Source of the DNA: Phycisphaerales bacterium UBA2266
GTDB taxonomy: Bacteria > Planctomycetota > Phycisphaerae > Sedimentisphaerales > Anaerobacaceae
Length of the DNA stretch: 27,213 nucleotides
Reading direction: 5' to 3'
Assembly: GCA_002347125.1 (NCBI GenBank)
Contig: DDXG01000293.1
Span: forward strand, 22,358-49,570
Shown here: one piece after another, positions 14,874-21,741 of the stretch
How the letters are laid out: every line of letters begins with the position of its first letter
Numbering within the stretch: the stretch's first letter is position 1
Made by a program: the position numbers and the translations under genes
Notes under the pieces: generated by a model
Seen by the model: the letters and a program-made list of their open reading frames with translations, nothing else
The model's database searches: none
Told to the model about the DNA's origin: nothing

Positions 14874-16055
14874 CTACTTCTTCTGGAATTGGCGGACTTC
14901 GTCGAACCAGGGGGTGCGCCCGTGGCGGACGCAGTGCGCTGCGTAGAGGTACATCGCCGCCGACCAGCTTTGCCAATCCTGGCCCTGCACCGTTCCGTCC
15001 TGGGCGCGGACCCACTCGTTGAAACCACAGTCCACATCGGCGGTTCGGGAGGGCTTGACCAGGGCGGTCAGGGCCAGCAGCTTCTTCTCGGCGAGCTTGC
15101 GACGCCCGGCCGCAACCAGAGCGGCGACATAGAACCCACAGATAAAGGGCCAGAGGCCGCCGTTATGATACTCGCCGGGCCGGTTGAAACGCTCGTATCG
15201 CGGCCGCCAGTCCGGGTCGCCCGGCTGAATATAGGGAAAAAAGTTCGGCGGCAGGTCCACCGCCAGAAGGCCGCGCTTGCGCAGGCTGCGGCATTCAGCC
15301 TCAATCCAGGCCACCAGGTCCTTCGACCGGGTCCGTGAGGCAATCCCCGTCAGGATCGCAAGGCTGTTGCCCAGCAGATCGAACCGTTCGCTGCGATAGA
15401 CTTTGTACGACCAGGCGGCGTAGTACGGCTTGTGTCGCAGGACCAGGCCTTCGTGCACGTGCCGCTGGCGCGCGGTCTCGTCGATGGCGAAGTGCCCCAT
15501 CATGTCCGCCAGCCGGTCGGCGCGGTCGCCGCGTCCGTGCAGTCGCAGGGCAGCGTAATAGACGGCATTGACGAACAGCCCGTACCCAAGAATCCACTGC
15601 TCATCACGCCAGTCGCTGGTGGGCAGTTGCGAGACAATCGTGCGGTCCTCCGGGCTCTGGTAGTCCATCCACGTCAGGGCCTTGTTGACGGCGGCCGCCA
15701 GGAAGCCCGGTTCGCCCGCCGCCCGCCGATAGACCGCAACAGCCACCAGAAACAGTGGTGTCGTGTCGCTGGCGCCGCGGTCCTCGTCGCTGTGAACAAG
15801 GGAGGGGATATGCCCCAGGCTGCTCTGGTGCGCCGCGGCCGTCTCCAGGACCCGTCGGAGAGACTGCACGAGCTTCTCGTGGCCGTTGATGAGGATGCCC
15901 AGTGAGCAGATCATCATGTCGCGCGTGTAAGGTTCCGGGTATCCCCAGCCGGCCGTGCGGGGCAACCCACGGCACGGCCCACGGGCGTTATGCAGCAGGA
16001 CCTCGACCGCGGCGTGTTCCGTGCGTTCGACAAGCGTTCGTTCCCGCGGCGTCAT
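14874..16055 (-). CDS. GH100-like (neutral invertase/amylo-glucosidase fold) glycosidase
   Basis: About 393 residues with the (alpha/alpha)6 glycosidase pattern related to GH100 neutral invertases and debranching enzymes. Recognisable blocks are GWGYPEPYTRDM near residue 40, DTTPLFLVAVAVY near 105, SDWRDEQWILGYG near 150, E-Y-H-N-G-G-L-W-P near 310, GFNEW and GQDWQSWSAAMYL near the end. GH100 enzymes use acidic residues of such blocks; exact catalytic residues cannot be fixed by eye. No signal peptide, so a cytosolic enzyme. Start is uncertain: a TTG at 16070 would overlap the glycosyltransferase stop by three to four bases, ATG 16055 lies 11 bases past it. The substrate is likely the product of the glycosyltransferase directly upstream or a storage sugar. 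Confidence 0.82.
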   Translation of the reverse strand: MTPRERTLVERTEHAAVEVLLHNARGPCRGLPRTAGWGYPEPYTRDMMICSLGILINGHEKLVQSLRRVLETAAAHQSSLGHIPSLVHSDEDRGASDTTPLFLVAVAVYRRAAGEPGFLAAAVNKALTWMDYQSPEDRTIVSQLPTSDWRDEQWILGYGLFVNAVYYAALRLHGRGDRADRLADMMGHFAIDETARQRHVHEGLVLRHKPYYAAWSYKVYRSERFDLLGNSLAILTGIASRTRSKDLVAWIEAECRSLRKRGLLAVDLPPNFFPYIQPGDPDWRPRYERFNRPGEYHNGGLWPFICGFYVAALVAAGRRKLAEKKLLALTALVKPSRTADVDCGFNEWVRAQDGTVQGQDWQSWSAAMYLYAAHCVRHGRTPWFDEVRQFQKK

Positions 16056-16066
16056 ACTTGCATTGC

Positions 16067-17209
16067 TCAACTGATATTGAGTTTCTGGTTGACGAGTTTG
16101 ACAAACTGTCGGGCGACCACGCGATAGTCGAAGTGTTCGACCACCCTCTTGCGGCCGGCTTGGCCCATCGTTTTTCGCAACTGCTCGTTCTCCATCAGTT
16201 GCTTGAGATAGGCGGCGATATCGTGAACGCTGGCGCGATAGTCAACCGTGCGGGGCCGCTTGAACACCACCCGATGCCCGTCCTCGTAGCCGGATTCGTC
16301 CCCGACGACCGTCTCGCGCAGCCGCACTTCCTGGGCGATGTCCGCCAGAAACGCCGTCTGGCCGTGGACCATCGTGTCCAGCAGGCCCATCGCCTTGATG
16401 GAGATGACCGGCTTCGCACAGGCGTTGGCCTCGACCTGGATCATGCCGAATCCCTCCAGCCGGGATGGGGCCGCGTAGATGTCGCAGGCCGCGATCAGCC
16501 ACGGCATGAAGTTGCGGGAGATGATATGGGTGGTGTAGATGACGTTCTTCTCGATGCCGAGCTGCGTGGCAAGCTGCAAGTCGATGAGGTTCTGGTGCTC
16601 GGTTCGAGGCTGCGGCCAGACCTTGCACACGTACTTCCACGGCGGCAGGCTGTCGCCGTGCATGGCCAGGGCCTGCATGACCTCCTGGGCCCCCTTGCTG
16701 GTGGCGTCGCCGCCGATGGTGAGGATCATCAGCTCGTCGGGCGCCACACCGAGCGCCTCGCGGACCGCCGCGACCTTGGGGTCGTTCATATCTTGCGGGG
16801 CGAAAGCGTCCGTATCGCAGCCCACCGGCAATACCGAGATATTCCGCCCGTTGAGCCCGTCGCGGGTGTAGACCTCCTTCACCCATCGGCTGGTCACGAA
16901 AATCAGCGGCAGATTGTCCAGCACCTCGTAATAGTTCGCAATGTACCCGTCGGCGACAAGCCAGGGGGCCGGCTGAACCCCGTGCCGCTGAGGATGGAGC
17001 ACCAGTTTGGGCGTATGGCCCCAGTAGCCCACGCCGACAACGATATCCGGCTTGAACCACCGGTAGTACCATTCCTTCTCCTGGGCCGACTCGAAATTGG
17101 CCGAGCGGACGTCGACGCCGATCTCCTCAAGACCCCGGTGCAACAGATACCCCTGGGTGGCTAGGCCCCCCGGCGACGGGGGATAGTCATAGATAACGAG
17201 CACTTTCAC
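16067..17209 (-). CDS. GT4-type glycosyltransferase
   Basis: A 380-residue GT-B fold retaining glycosyltransferase of family GT4. The N-terminal half opens with KVLVIYDYPPSPGGLATQG, the glycine-rich acceptor loop. The C-terminal half has GGDATSKGAQEVMQAL and the nucleotide-sugar E-x7-E motif at Glu252 and Glu260 (RLEGFGMIQVE), then AKPVIS. No membrane segment. The start is GTG 17209, overlapping the PIG-L stop by four bases (GTGA), which implies coupled translation. The neighbours suggest it adds a sugar, possibly an N-acetyl amino sugar or glucose, to an acceptor that PIG-L and the glycosidase also work on. The BshA enzyme is of the same class, but this protein lacks features that would let me call it BshA. 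Confidence 0.9.
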   Translation of the reverse strand: MKVLVIYDYPPSPGGLATQGYLLHRGLEEIGVDVRSANFESAQEKEWYYRWFKPDIVVGVGYWGHTPKLVLHPQRHGVQPAPWLVADGYIANYYEVLDNLPLIFVTSRWVKEVYTRDGLNGRNISVLPVGCDTDAFAPQDMNDPKVAAVREALGVAPDELMILTIGGDATSKGAQEVMQALAMHGDSLPPWKYVCKVWPQPRTEHQNLIDLQLATQLGIEKNVIYTTHIISRNFMPWLIAACDIYAAPSRLEGFGMIQVEANACAKPVISIKAMGLLDTMVHGQTAFLADIAQEVRLRETVVGDESGYEDGHRVVFKRPRTVDYRASVHDIAAYLKQLMENEQLRKTMGQAGRKRVVEHFDYRVVARQFVKLVNQKLNIS

Positions 17210-17841
17210 GGTTCGAGCCTTTCACCGTCTATGACCCGCGCGCCGTCGCCTCGCCGCAGCATCATAAAGCTCTCGGTTCGCGGGGTCGTGCGGGCCTCAA
17301 AACTGTCCGGATCAAAACCATACGTCTGCGTGATGATACCATATTTCTTTCGCCGGATGTTCTCCGAAAGCCGGACATGTACGTCGGCATCGGGCTTGGA
17401 ACGCGGCAGGTATCGGCCGTTGCCGTCCTCGTAGGCGAACGTCCACAAGTCCCCTGCCTGCAGGCGCCCCTCTGTCCAGAGAGACACGACGGCCTGGTGC
17501 ACCTCTTCGTGGCGCCGGTGGCGGGTGTACTCCCCGGCCGGGCCGTGGGTTAGGATCAGATCGTACCGCTTCTCCGGCAGCAATCCCAGGATCGCCTCCG
17601 CAACCTGCCCAATCTCCAGCGGGCTTTGTTCGGGGCCATCGTCAAGGTCGCCCATCCGGCCCAATGCGCCCAGACGCTCACAGAGGCGATGAAACCTGCC
17701 GCTCCGATCGGGGTCGCTTGCCCGGCAGACGGTCACAATCGTCCAGCGGCTCTCAGGGTGCAGCAGGATCGTCCCGCCGGCCCAGAGGGTCTCATCGTCC
17801 GGATGGGCCACAACAACCGCACAGTCGCCATAATCCCACAT
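17206..17841 (-). CDS. PIG-L family N-deacetylase
   Basis: A 211-residue LmbE/PIG-L protein. The zinc/catalytic motif A-H-P-D-D-E lies at residues 12-17, and the second metal motif is in HGPAGEYTRHRRHEEVH (H-x2-H). The family uses zinc to remove the acetyl group from N-acetylglucosamine-type groups (GlcNAc-PI, mycothiol and bacillithiol precursors). ATG 17841 was chosen because the conserved fold begins right after it and a GGGGGCGG site precedes it; a GTG at 17880 would add 13 residues of low quality. It starts 68 bases behind the agmatinase gene and overlaps the GT4 start, so it is transcribed with both. Confidence 0.9.
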   Translation of the reverse strand: MWDYGDCAVVVAHPDDETLWAGGTILLHPESRWTIVTVCRASDPDRSGRFHRLCERLGALGRMGDLDDGPEQSPLEIGQVAEAILGLLPEKRYDLILTHGPAGEYTRHRRHEEVHQAVVSLWTEGRLQAGDLWTFAYEDGNGRYLPRSKPDADVHVRLSENIRRKKYGIITQTYGFDPDSFEARTTPRTESFMMLRRGDGARVIDGERLEP

Positions 17842-17909
17842 GCAACCGCCCCCAACGGTATCCGCCGCCCCGACCGGCACGACCTTCGCCGGCCGCCGCG
17901 GAATCCCTG

Positions 17910-18770
17910 CTATTTCGTGTCCATGAACCGATAGCTGAGCATCTTATAAGTGAGCCTGGCGGCAAGGAAGTCCGCCGCGCGATGGTGCTTGTTCGGACAC
18001 AACTCCACCACGTCGCACGCCACGACGCTCGCCCGCGCAAAAACACGCCGCAGGAACGCAATCACCTGATACCACCGCAGGCCGCCGGGCTCCGGCGTGC
18101 CGGTCGACGGCATCTCCGAACCATCGAAGACATCCAGGTCAACGGTTATGTAGACGTTCGCCGTCAGCCGGTCCAGGGCGGCGTCGAACCACTCGTCGTG
18201 GTCGTAGATGGTCTCGGCGAAGAACACGCGGCCCGGTTGAATAGCGGATTTTTCGCTGACATCCATACTGCGGATGCCGACCTGGACAATGTCGCACAGT
18301 TCGGCCGCACGCGCCATCACGCAGGCATGGTTGTACCTCGAGCCTTCGTAGGCGTCTCTAAGGTCGCTGTGCGCATCCAGTTGCAGGACCGTCAGGTCCT
18401 TGCAGCGAGCCGCGCAGGCGGCGACAGCCCCGATGCTCACCGAGTGCTCCCCGCCGACGGTCAGCACGAACTTGCCCCGGTCCAGCAGCGCGCCGACCCG
18501 TCGGCGAACCGCCTCGACCATCGTCTCAGGCGCCGGCCCATCCGTGACGGGCTCGGCGGTGTGAATGCCCAGGGTGTAGACCTCCGAATCGGTCTCGATA
18601 TCGTACAGTTCCATGTTCGCGGAGGCGTCCAGCAGTGCCGCCGGACCCCTGTCGGCGCCCTTGCCCCATGTGCTTGTGCCGTCGTATGGAACCGGCAGCA
18701 CTACCATCCGGGCTGTCTCGAAATCGCTGTGTGGCGGGCGCAAACCGGCGTAGTTGATGGGGTCGGTCAT
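17910..18770 (-). CDS. speB: Agmatinase (ureohydrolase family)
   Basis: A 286-residue ureohydrolase. The manganese-binding motifs are present: G-G-E-H-S (106-110, E in place of the more usual D), D-A-H-S-D (132-136) and D-L-D-V-F-D (211-216), followed by STGTPEPGG. It should split agmatine into putrescine and urea in the cytosol. The upstream arginine decarboxylase makes agmatine, which favours agmatinase over arginase or formiminoglutamase. ATG 18770 follows a GGAGG site; a longer frame to 18827 begins inside the leader. The gap to the decarboxylase gene is 28 bases. Confidence 0.93.
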   Translation of the reverse strand: MTDPINYAGLRPPHSDFETARMVVLPVPYDGTSTWGKGADRGPAALLDASANMELYDIETDSEVYTLGIHTAEPVTDGPAPETMVEAVRRRVGALLDRGKFVLTVGGEHSVSIGAVAACAARCKDLTVLQLDAHSDLRDAYEGSRYNHACVMARAAELCDIVQVGIRSMDVSEKSAIQPGRVFFAETIYDHDEWFDAALDRLTANVYITVDLDVFDGSEMPSTGTPEPGGLRWYQVIAFLRRVFARASVVACDVVELCPNKHHRAADFLAARLTYKMLSYRFMDTK

Positions 18771-18798
18771 GGCGTGGGTCCTCCACCTAACGGATGGA

Positions 18799-19350
18799 TC
18801 AGTCGAACAGGAAGACGGCCAGGGCAACCGTGGTCGTCCACAGGTCTTTCTCGCCCCGCGCCGTCTGCGCGATGCTGGAGGTCCGAATAATCAGTCCGCT
18901 GGACTTGTAGACCTGTTCCTTCTCCGACCACGCCTGGTTGGGGTCCACCTCCAGCCCCAGCGTCGTTCCCAGCATCCCGGCGGCAAGGTCTTCCGCCATG
19001 TCTTCCGTCTGCTGGCGGTTCATGCCGTGGCCGTGGACTTCGCTGAGGTAGCCCCACTTGTTCTTGTCTTTCGGCACGGCGACACCCACGGCGGAGGCGA
19101 TCAGGCGCCCGTGCTCATTGCTGTCGCAGCGGGCCATGACACAGTGGCAGATCGCCCCCGGCTCCAGGTACTGAAGCCCTTTCTCCCGACTGATGATCTT
19201 GCAGTGCGGGGGAAGGATCGACGAGACCTGAACCAGGTTCTGCTGAGCCACACCCGCGTCGCGCAGCGCCTCTTCGAATGACTTGAGCTGATACATGTGG
19301 CGTCCGACGCCCTTCGTCAGGAACACCTTGGTCGGAACCATACTTGTCAC
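18799..19350 (-). CDS. pdaD: Pyruvoyl-dependent arginine decarboxylase
   Basis: A 183-residue proenzyme of the pyruvoyl arginine decarboxylase family best known from archaea and chlamydiae. It starts VPTKVFLTKGVGRH and holds the self-cleavage site V-S-S-I at residues 42-45: the chain splits between Ser43 and Ser44, and Ser44 becomes the pyruvoyl group. Further family blocks are ALRDAGV, LPPHCKII, YLEPGAICHCVMAR and GYLSEVHGHGM. Product: agmatine and CO2. I chose GTG 19350 because GGAGG sits 7 bases upstream and the extra 25 residues of the longer frame (to 19425) do not match the family; ATG 19341 is another possibility. Confidence 0.93.
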   Translation of the reverse strand: MTSMVPTKVFLTKGVGRHMYQLKSFEEALRDAGVAQQNLVQVSSILPPHCKIISREKGLQYLEPGAICHCVMARCDSNEHGRLIASAVGVAVPKDKNKWGYLSEVHGHGMNRQQTEDMAEDLAAGMLGTTLGLEVDPNQAWSEKEQVYKSSGLIIRTSSIAQTARGEKDLWTTTVALAVFLFD

Positions 19351-19434
19351 GTCGCTACCTCCACTGAACAGGTTGCCAACAACAAAAACCATAGGACGAA
19401 CCTCGGCGGGCCCATCGTATCGCATAAGCGTTTC

Positions 19435-19557
19435 TCACTGTTTCGAAGCGGCCGACCGCACGCACGCTTCGACCAAGCGGGTAATTCTACCTCCTGCCAG
19501 CCCCCGGGGCAATAGTCCCAGTAATAGGAATCCGTCGCCCCGTCCGATTTTCCACAT
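19435..19557 (-). CDS. Possible 40-residue small ORF upstream of arginine decarboxylase
   Basis: ATG 19557 follows a perfect AAAGGAGG (19576-19569) at 11 bases and opens a 40-codon frame ending in TGA at 19437-19435. The protein begins MWKIGRGDGFLLLGLLPRGL and has five arginines and a short hydrophobic patch. I do not recognise it. It ends 84 bases ahead of the decarboxylase start on the same strand, so it could be an ordinary small protein or a leader peptide. A hairpin (19443-19472) covers its last codons. An overlapping 83-codon frame on the same strand lacks such a ribosome site. Confidence 0.45.
   Translation of the reverse strand: MWKIGRGDGFLLLGLLPRGLAGGRITRLVEACVRSAASKQ
19443..19472 (-). 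promoter_or_regulatory. Inverted repeat in the leader of the arginine decarboxylase
   Basis: TCGAAGCG and CGCTTCGA form a perfect 8-bp stem around a 14-base loop, within the 3' end of the small upstream ORF and about 90 bases ahead of the decarboxylase GTG. A competing inner stem GCGG-TCGG-CCGC shares one arm, so two folds are possible. This could be a translation-dependent switch or just coding-sequence structure. Confidence 0.35.
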
Positions 19558-19607
19558 AACTCGGGGAACCTCCTTTGGAAACGACCCGTATACAACACGC
19601 ACAGTCT

Positions 19608-19648
19608 GACAATTTGTCGTGAAATGTCAAATTCCTCTTTGACGTTTC
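19608..19648. promoter_or_regulatory. Clustered inverted repeats in divergent promoter region
   Basis: Two inverted repeats lie side by side between the divergent arginine decarboxylase and DksA-type genes: GACAATTTGTC (19608-19618) and an 11-bp stem with one G-T pair, 19621-19631 with 19638-19648, around a six-base TTCCTC loop. Each arm of the second carries a TTGAC core, so it may be an operator overlapping promoter elements of both directions. Confidence 0.4.
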
Positions 19649-19667
19649 AATCCGAATTGACTACATA
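19639..19667 (+). promoter_or_regulatory. Candidate sigma70-type promoter for the DksA-type gene
   Basis: TTGACG (19639-19644), a 17-base spacer and TACATA (19662-19667). The -35 is good, the -10 is only three of six to consensus. It sits about 97 bases ahead of ATG 19764. Confidence 0.35.
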
Positions 19668-19763
19668 GTCGCCCGACGGTTCCATGGGCGCCGTGTCGAC
19701 GCCGGGCGTATTCGCCGCCAAGGACAGCCGGGTTGAACACCTCAGGATCAAAGGCGATACCGA

Positions 19764-20222
19764 ATGAGCAAAGCCAAAGACAGTCAGTCGGGCCTGTCCG
19801 CACAGGATATTGAGAAGTACCGGACCCTGCTGCTTGCCAAGAGGCGAGAAATCCTCTCCAGCGTCTGGTCGATGGAGGAGGGAAGCATCCGCCGCTCGAG
19901 CACGGACCTCTCAACCCTGCCCATGCACATGGCGGATCTGGGCTCGGACAATTTTGAGATCGAGAACACCATCGGACTGATGGAAAGTGAACGACAGATT
20001 CTCTTCGAGATCGACGAGGCGCTCCAGCGGATCGAGCACGGAACCTACGGGGTATGCGAGGGCCTGGGCGAGTGCATCGGCAAGCGACGGCTGGAGGCCA
20101 TCCCGTGGGCCAGGTACTGCGTGAAATGCGCCTCGCTGCATGAGGCCGGGCAGTTCTTCCATCGTGAGACGGAGATGACGAATGAGCAGCAGGATGAGCG
20201 AGAGGAAGAAGAGGATGACTGA
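19764..20222 (+). CDS. TraR/DksA family C4 zinc-finger regulator
   Basis: A 152-residue protein of the TraR/DksA class. Residues about 12-85 form the helical hairpin (coiled coil), including MADLGSDNFEIENTIGLMESE, where DksA carries its acidic tip. The finger has Cys98, Cys104, Cys119 and Cys122; the first pair is spaced by five residues (C-E-G-L-G-E-C) instead of the usual two, while the second is the standard C-x2-C. The conserved linker IGKRRLEAIPWARYC is intact. The tail is strongly acidic (DEREEEEDD). Such proteins enter the RNA polymerase secondary channel and tune transcription with or without ppGpp. It has its own transcript, divergent from the polyamine genes and convergent with the radical SAM gene, which ends 17 bases away. 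Confidence 0.9.
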   Translation: MSKAKDSQSGLSAQDIEKYRTLLLAKRREILSSVWSMEEGSIRRSSTDLSTLPMHMADLGSDNFEIENTIGLMESERQILFEIDEALQRIEHGTYGVCEGLGECIGKRRLEAIPWARYCVKCASLHEAGQFFHRETEMTNEQQDEREEEEDD

Positions 20223-20239
20223 ACACCGATGTGGGCCGG

Positions 20240-21370
20240 TCAGAAGGTCAGATAGCCCGCAGCTTTGCACAGCAGAACGCCGGGCCTGCCGATGTCCTGG
20301 ATACCGGTCAGGCGAGACTCGGCACGGCGTTGGAGCAGTCGATCGACCGCAATCGGGCCCAGTCCTGGAACCCGCAGCAAGTCCCGCTTTGAGGCCCGGT
20401 TGGCATTGACGGGGAAGGCCTCCGGGTGGCGGTCGGCCCAGACCTGCTTGGGATCGCGGTCCGGCGAGAGGTTGCCGTCCGCCTCGAAACCGATGTCGTC
20501 GCCAGCGAAGCCATACTTTCGCATGAGGAAGTCCGCCTGGTAGAGGCGGTGCTCCCGCATGAACGGATCGGCCGGACCCTCCGACGCCGTATCCGGCGCT
20601 TCGTCGCCCAGACCTGTCTGGTAGGCGCTGAAGTAAACGCGATGCAGCTTCAGACGGTCATACAGGGCCGACATGTATCGGACGATTTCGCTATCGGACT
20701 CCCGTGCGGCCCCGACGATAAACTGGGTGGTCTGCTTGACGCGATGGTATCGGCCGCCCCTGGCCGTCAGGCGGCTGATGAGCTTCATCGGTTCGGCGAT
20801 ATCCCGCAGGAAGTCCTTCTTCGCCGAAACCGCCCTGAGGCGCTCGGCCCCGGGGGTCTCGATGTTCAGCGACACCGCCGAGGCCAGGGAGACGGCCTCC
20901 TCGACGGCCGCCGCGGACGCCCCCGGTATGACCTTCAGGTGGATATAGCCGCGGAAGGCGTGCTTGCGCCGAAGCAGCCGGGCCGTCGCCAGCAGCCGGT
21001 CCATCGCGGCGTCGGGCGAGCCCGGAACGCCGGAACTGAGGAACAGTCCGAAGACCTTGCGCTGCCGGAAGTAGTCCAGGAACACGCGGGTCGTTTCCTC
21101 CGGCGAGAGGCTGCACCGGGGCACATCCTGCTGCTCCCGTAGCGGGCAATAGGCACAGTCGTTGGAGCAGACGTTGGACAGCAGCGTCTTGAACAGCACG
21201 CTCGCCCCGCCGCTGGGCAGTGTAACGGGGTAAATCCACCGGCCGTCGGAGCCGCGCCGCCGGTGCTCATCCTTACCCGTGCCACAGGCGCACGCCAGGT
21301 CGTACTGACTGTCGGCGCTGAGGATCTCCAGCTTCCGCCGGGTGTCGGGCTTTCTGACGATGCCTACCAT
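20240..21370 (-). CDS. Radical SAM protein with helix-hairpin-helix (DNA modification/repair type)
   Basis: A 376-residue protein. The [4Fe-4S]/SAM motif C-x3-C-x2-C is at Cys68, Cys72 and Cys75 (CSNDCAYC), followed by the family blocks DVPRCSLSPEE, GLFLSSGVPGSPDAAMDRLL, GYIHLKVIPGAS and VSLNIETP. The C-terminus has a helix-hairpin-helix DNA-binding element (KRDLLRVPGLGPIAVDRLL). I recognise the family described as putative DNA modification/repair radical SAM proteins, usually encoded beside a uracil-DNA-glycosylase-like partner; no such partner is next to it here. Two extra N-terminal cysteines (CAC, 27-29) are present. ATG 21370 was chosen because conserved sequence (RRKLEILSADSQYD) starts soon after; 27 more in-frame upstream residues look like leader. 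Confidence 0.88.
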   Translation of the reverse strand: MVGIVRKPDTRRKLEILSADSQYDLACACGTGKDEHRRRGSDGRWIYPVTLPSGGASVLFKTLLSNVCSNDCAYCPLREQQDVPRCSLSPEETTRVFLDYFRQRKVFGLFLSSGVPGSPDAAMDRLLATARLLRRKHAFRGYIHLKVIPGASAAAVEEAVSLASAVSLNIETPGAERLRAVSAKKDFLRDIAEPMKLISRLTARGGRYHRVKQTTQFIVGAARESDSEIVRYMSALYDRLKLHRVYFSAYQTGLGDEAPDTASEGPADPFMREHRLYQADFLMRKYGFAGDDIGFEADGNLSPDRDPKQVWADRHPEAFPVNANRASKRDLLRVPGLGPIAVDRLLQRRAESRLTGIQDIGRPGVLLCKAAGYLTF

Positions 21371-21741
21371 GCCATGCGATCCTTCGCGGCGGCCCCGCGA
21401 GCCATACCCCGCCGCACCAACATCCGGCCCGCACAAACCGCCAACCCCCATTGTACCTGCCCGCCGCCCTCTGGCAAGCCCCTACCCTCACCGGCTACAA
21501 TCCTGTCGCGGCCACCCGCCCCGACCACGACTCTGTCATGCCTGCGCAGGCAGGCATCCAGAAGGACTCGGGGCCGCCCACAACCTGGCGGCGTGGCATG
21601 GACGCCCTCGCCACGGGCCATCCCTTCGCGCAGCGAAGGGATGCCACCCAACGCTGCTTGCTGCCCGCTTTGCCACTTTGGGGTAGGGGCTATGGTTTTG
21701 GCTTTTCCGTTTGGCGTTTTCCAGCAGAAACCTCAGCGTCC
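21371..21741. repeat. Intergenic region with REP-like palindromic repeats
   Basis: About 370 bases without a gene between radical SAM start and metK stop. It contains a perfect 14-bp palindrome TGCCTGCGCAGGCA (21539-21552) continuing into GGCATCCAGAAGG, a motif that resembles dispersed REP-like repeats of many genomes, and an 11-bp perfect stem (21619-21629 with 21633-21643, loop GCA). At the metK end, CCTCAGCG occurs twice in tandem (21731-21738 and 21740-21747), again resembling a dispersed noncoding repeat. The elements could be copies of mobile palindromic units; the hairpins could also terminate metK transcripts. Confidence 0.55.

Noticed and set aside
16067..17841. Bacillithiol genes bshA/bshB
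   Set aside because: GT4 plus PIG-L fits in class only; no BshC-like gene is present and the glycosidase neighbour is not part of that pathway.
19347..19598. 83-codon minus-strand frame before arginine decarboxylase
   Set aside because: It overlaps the 40-codon frame, which has the far better ribosome site, and does not match any family.
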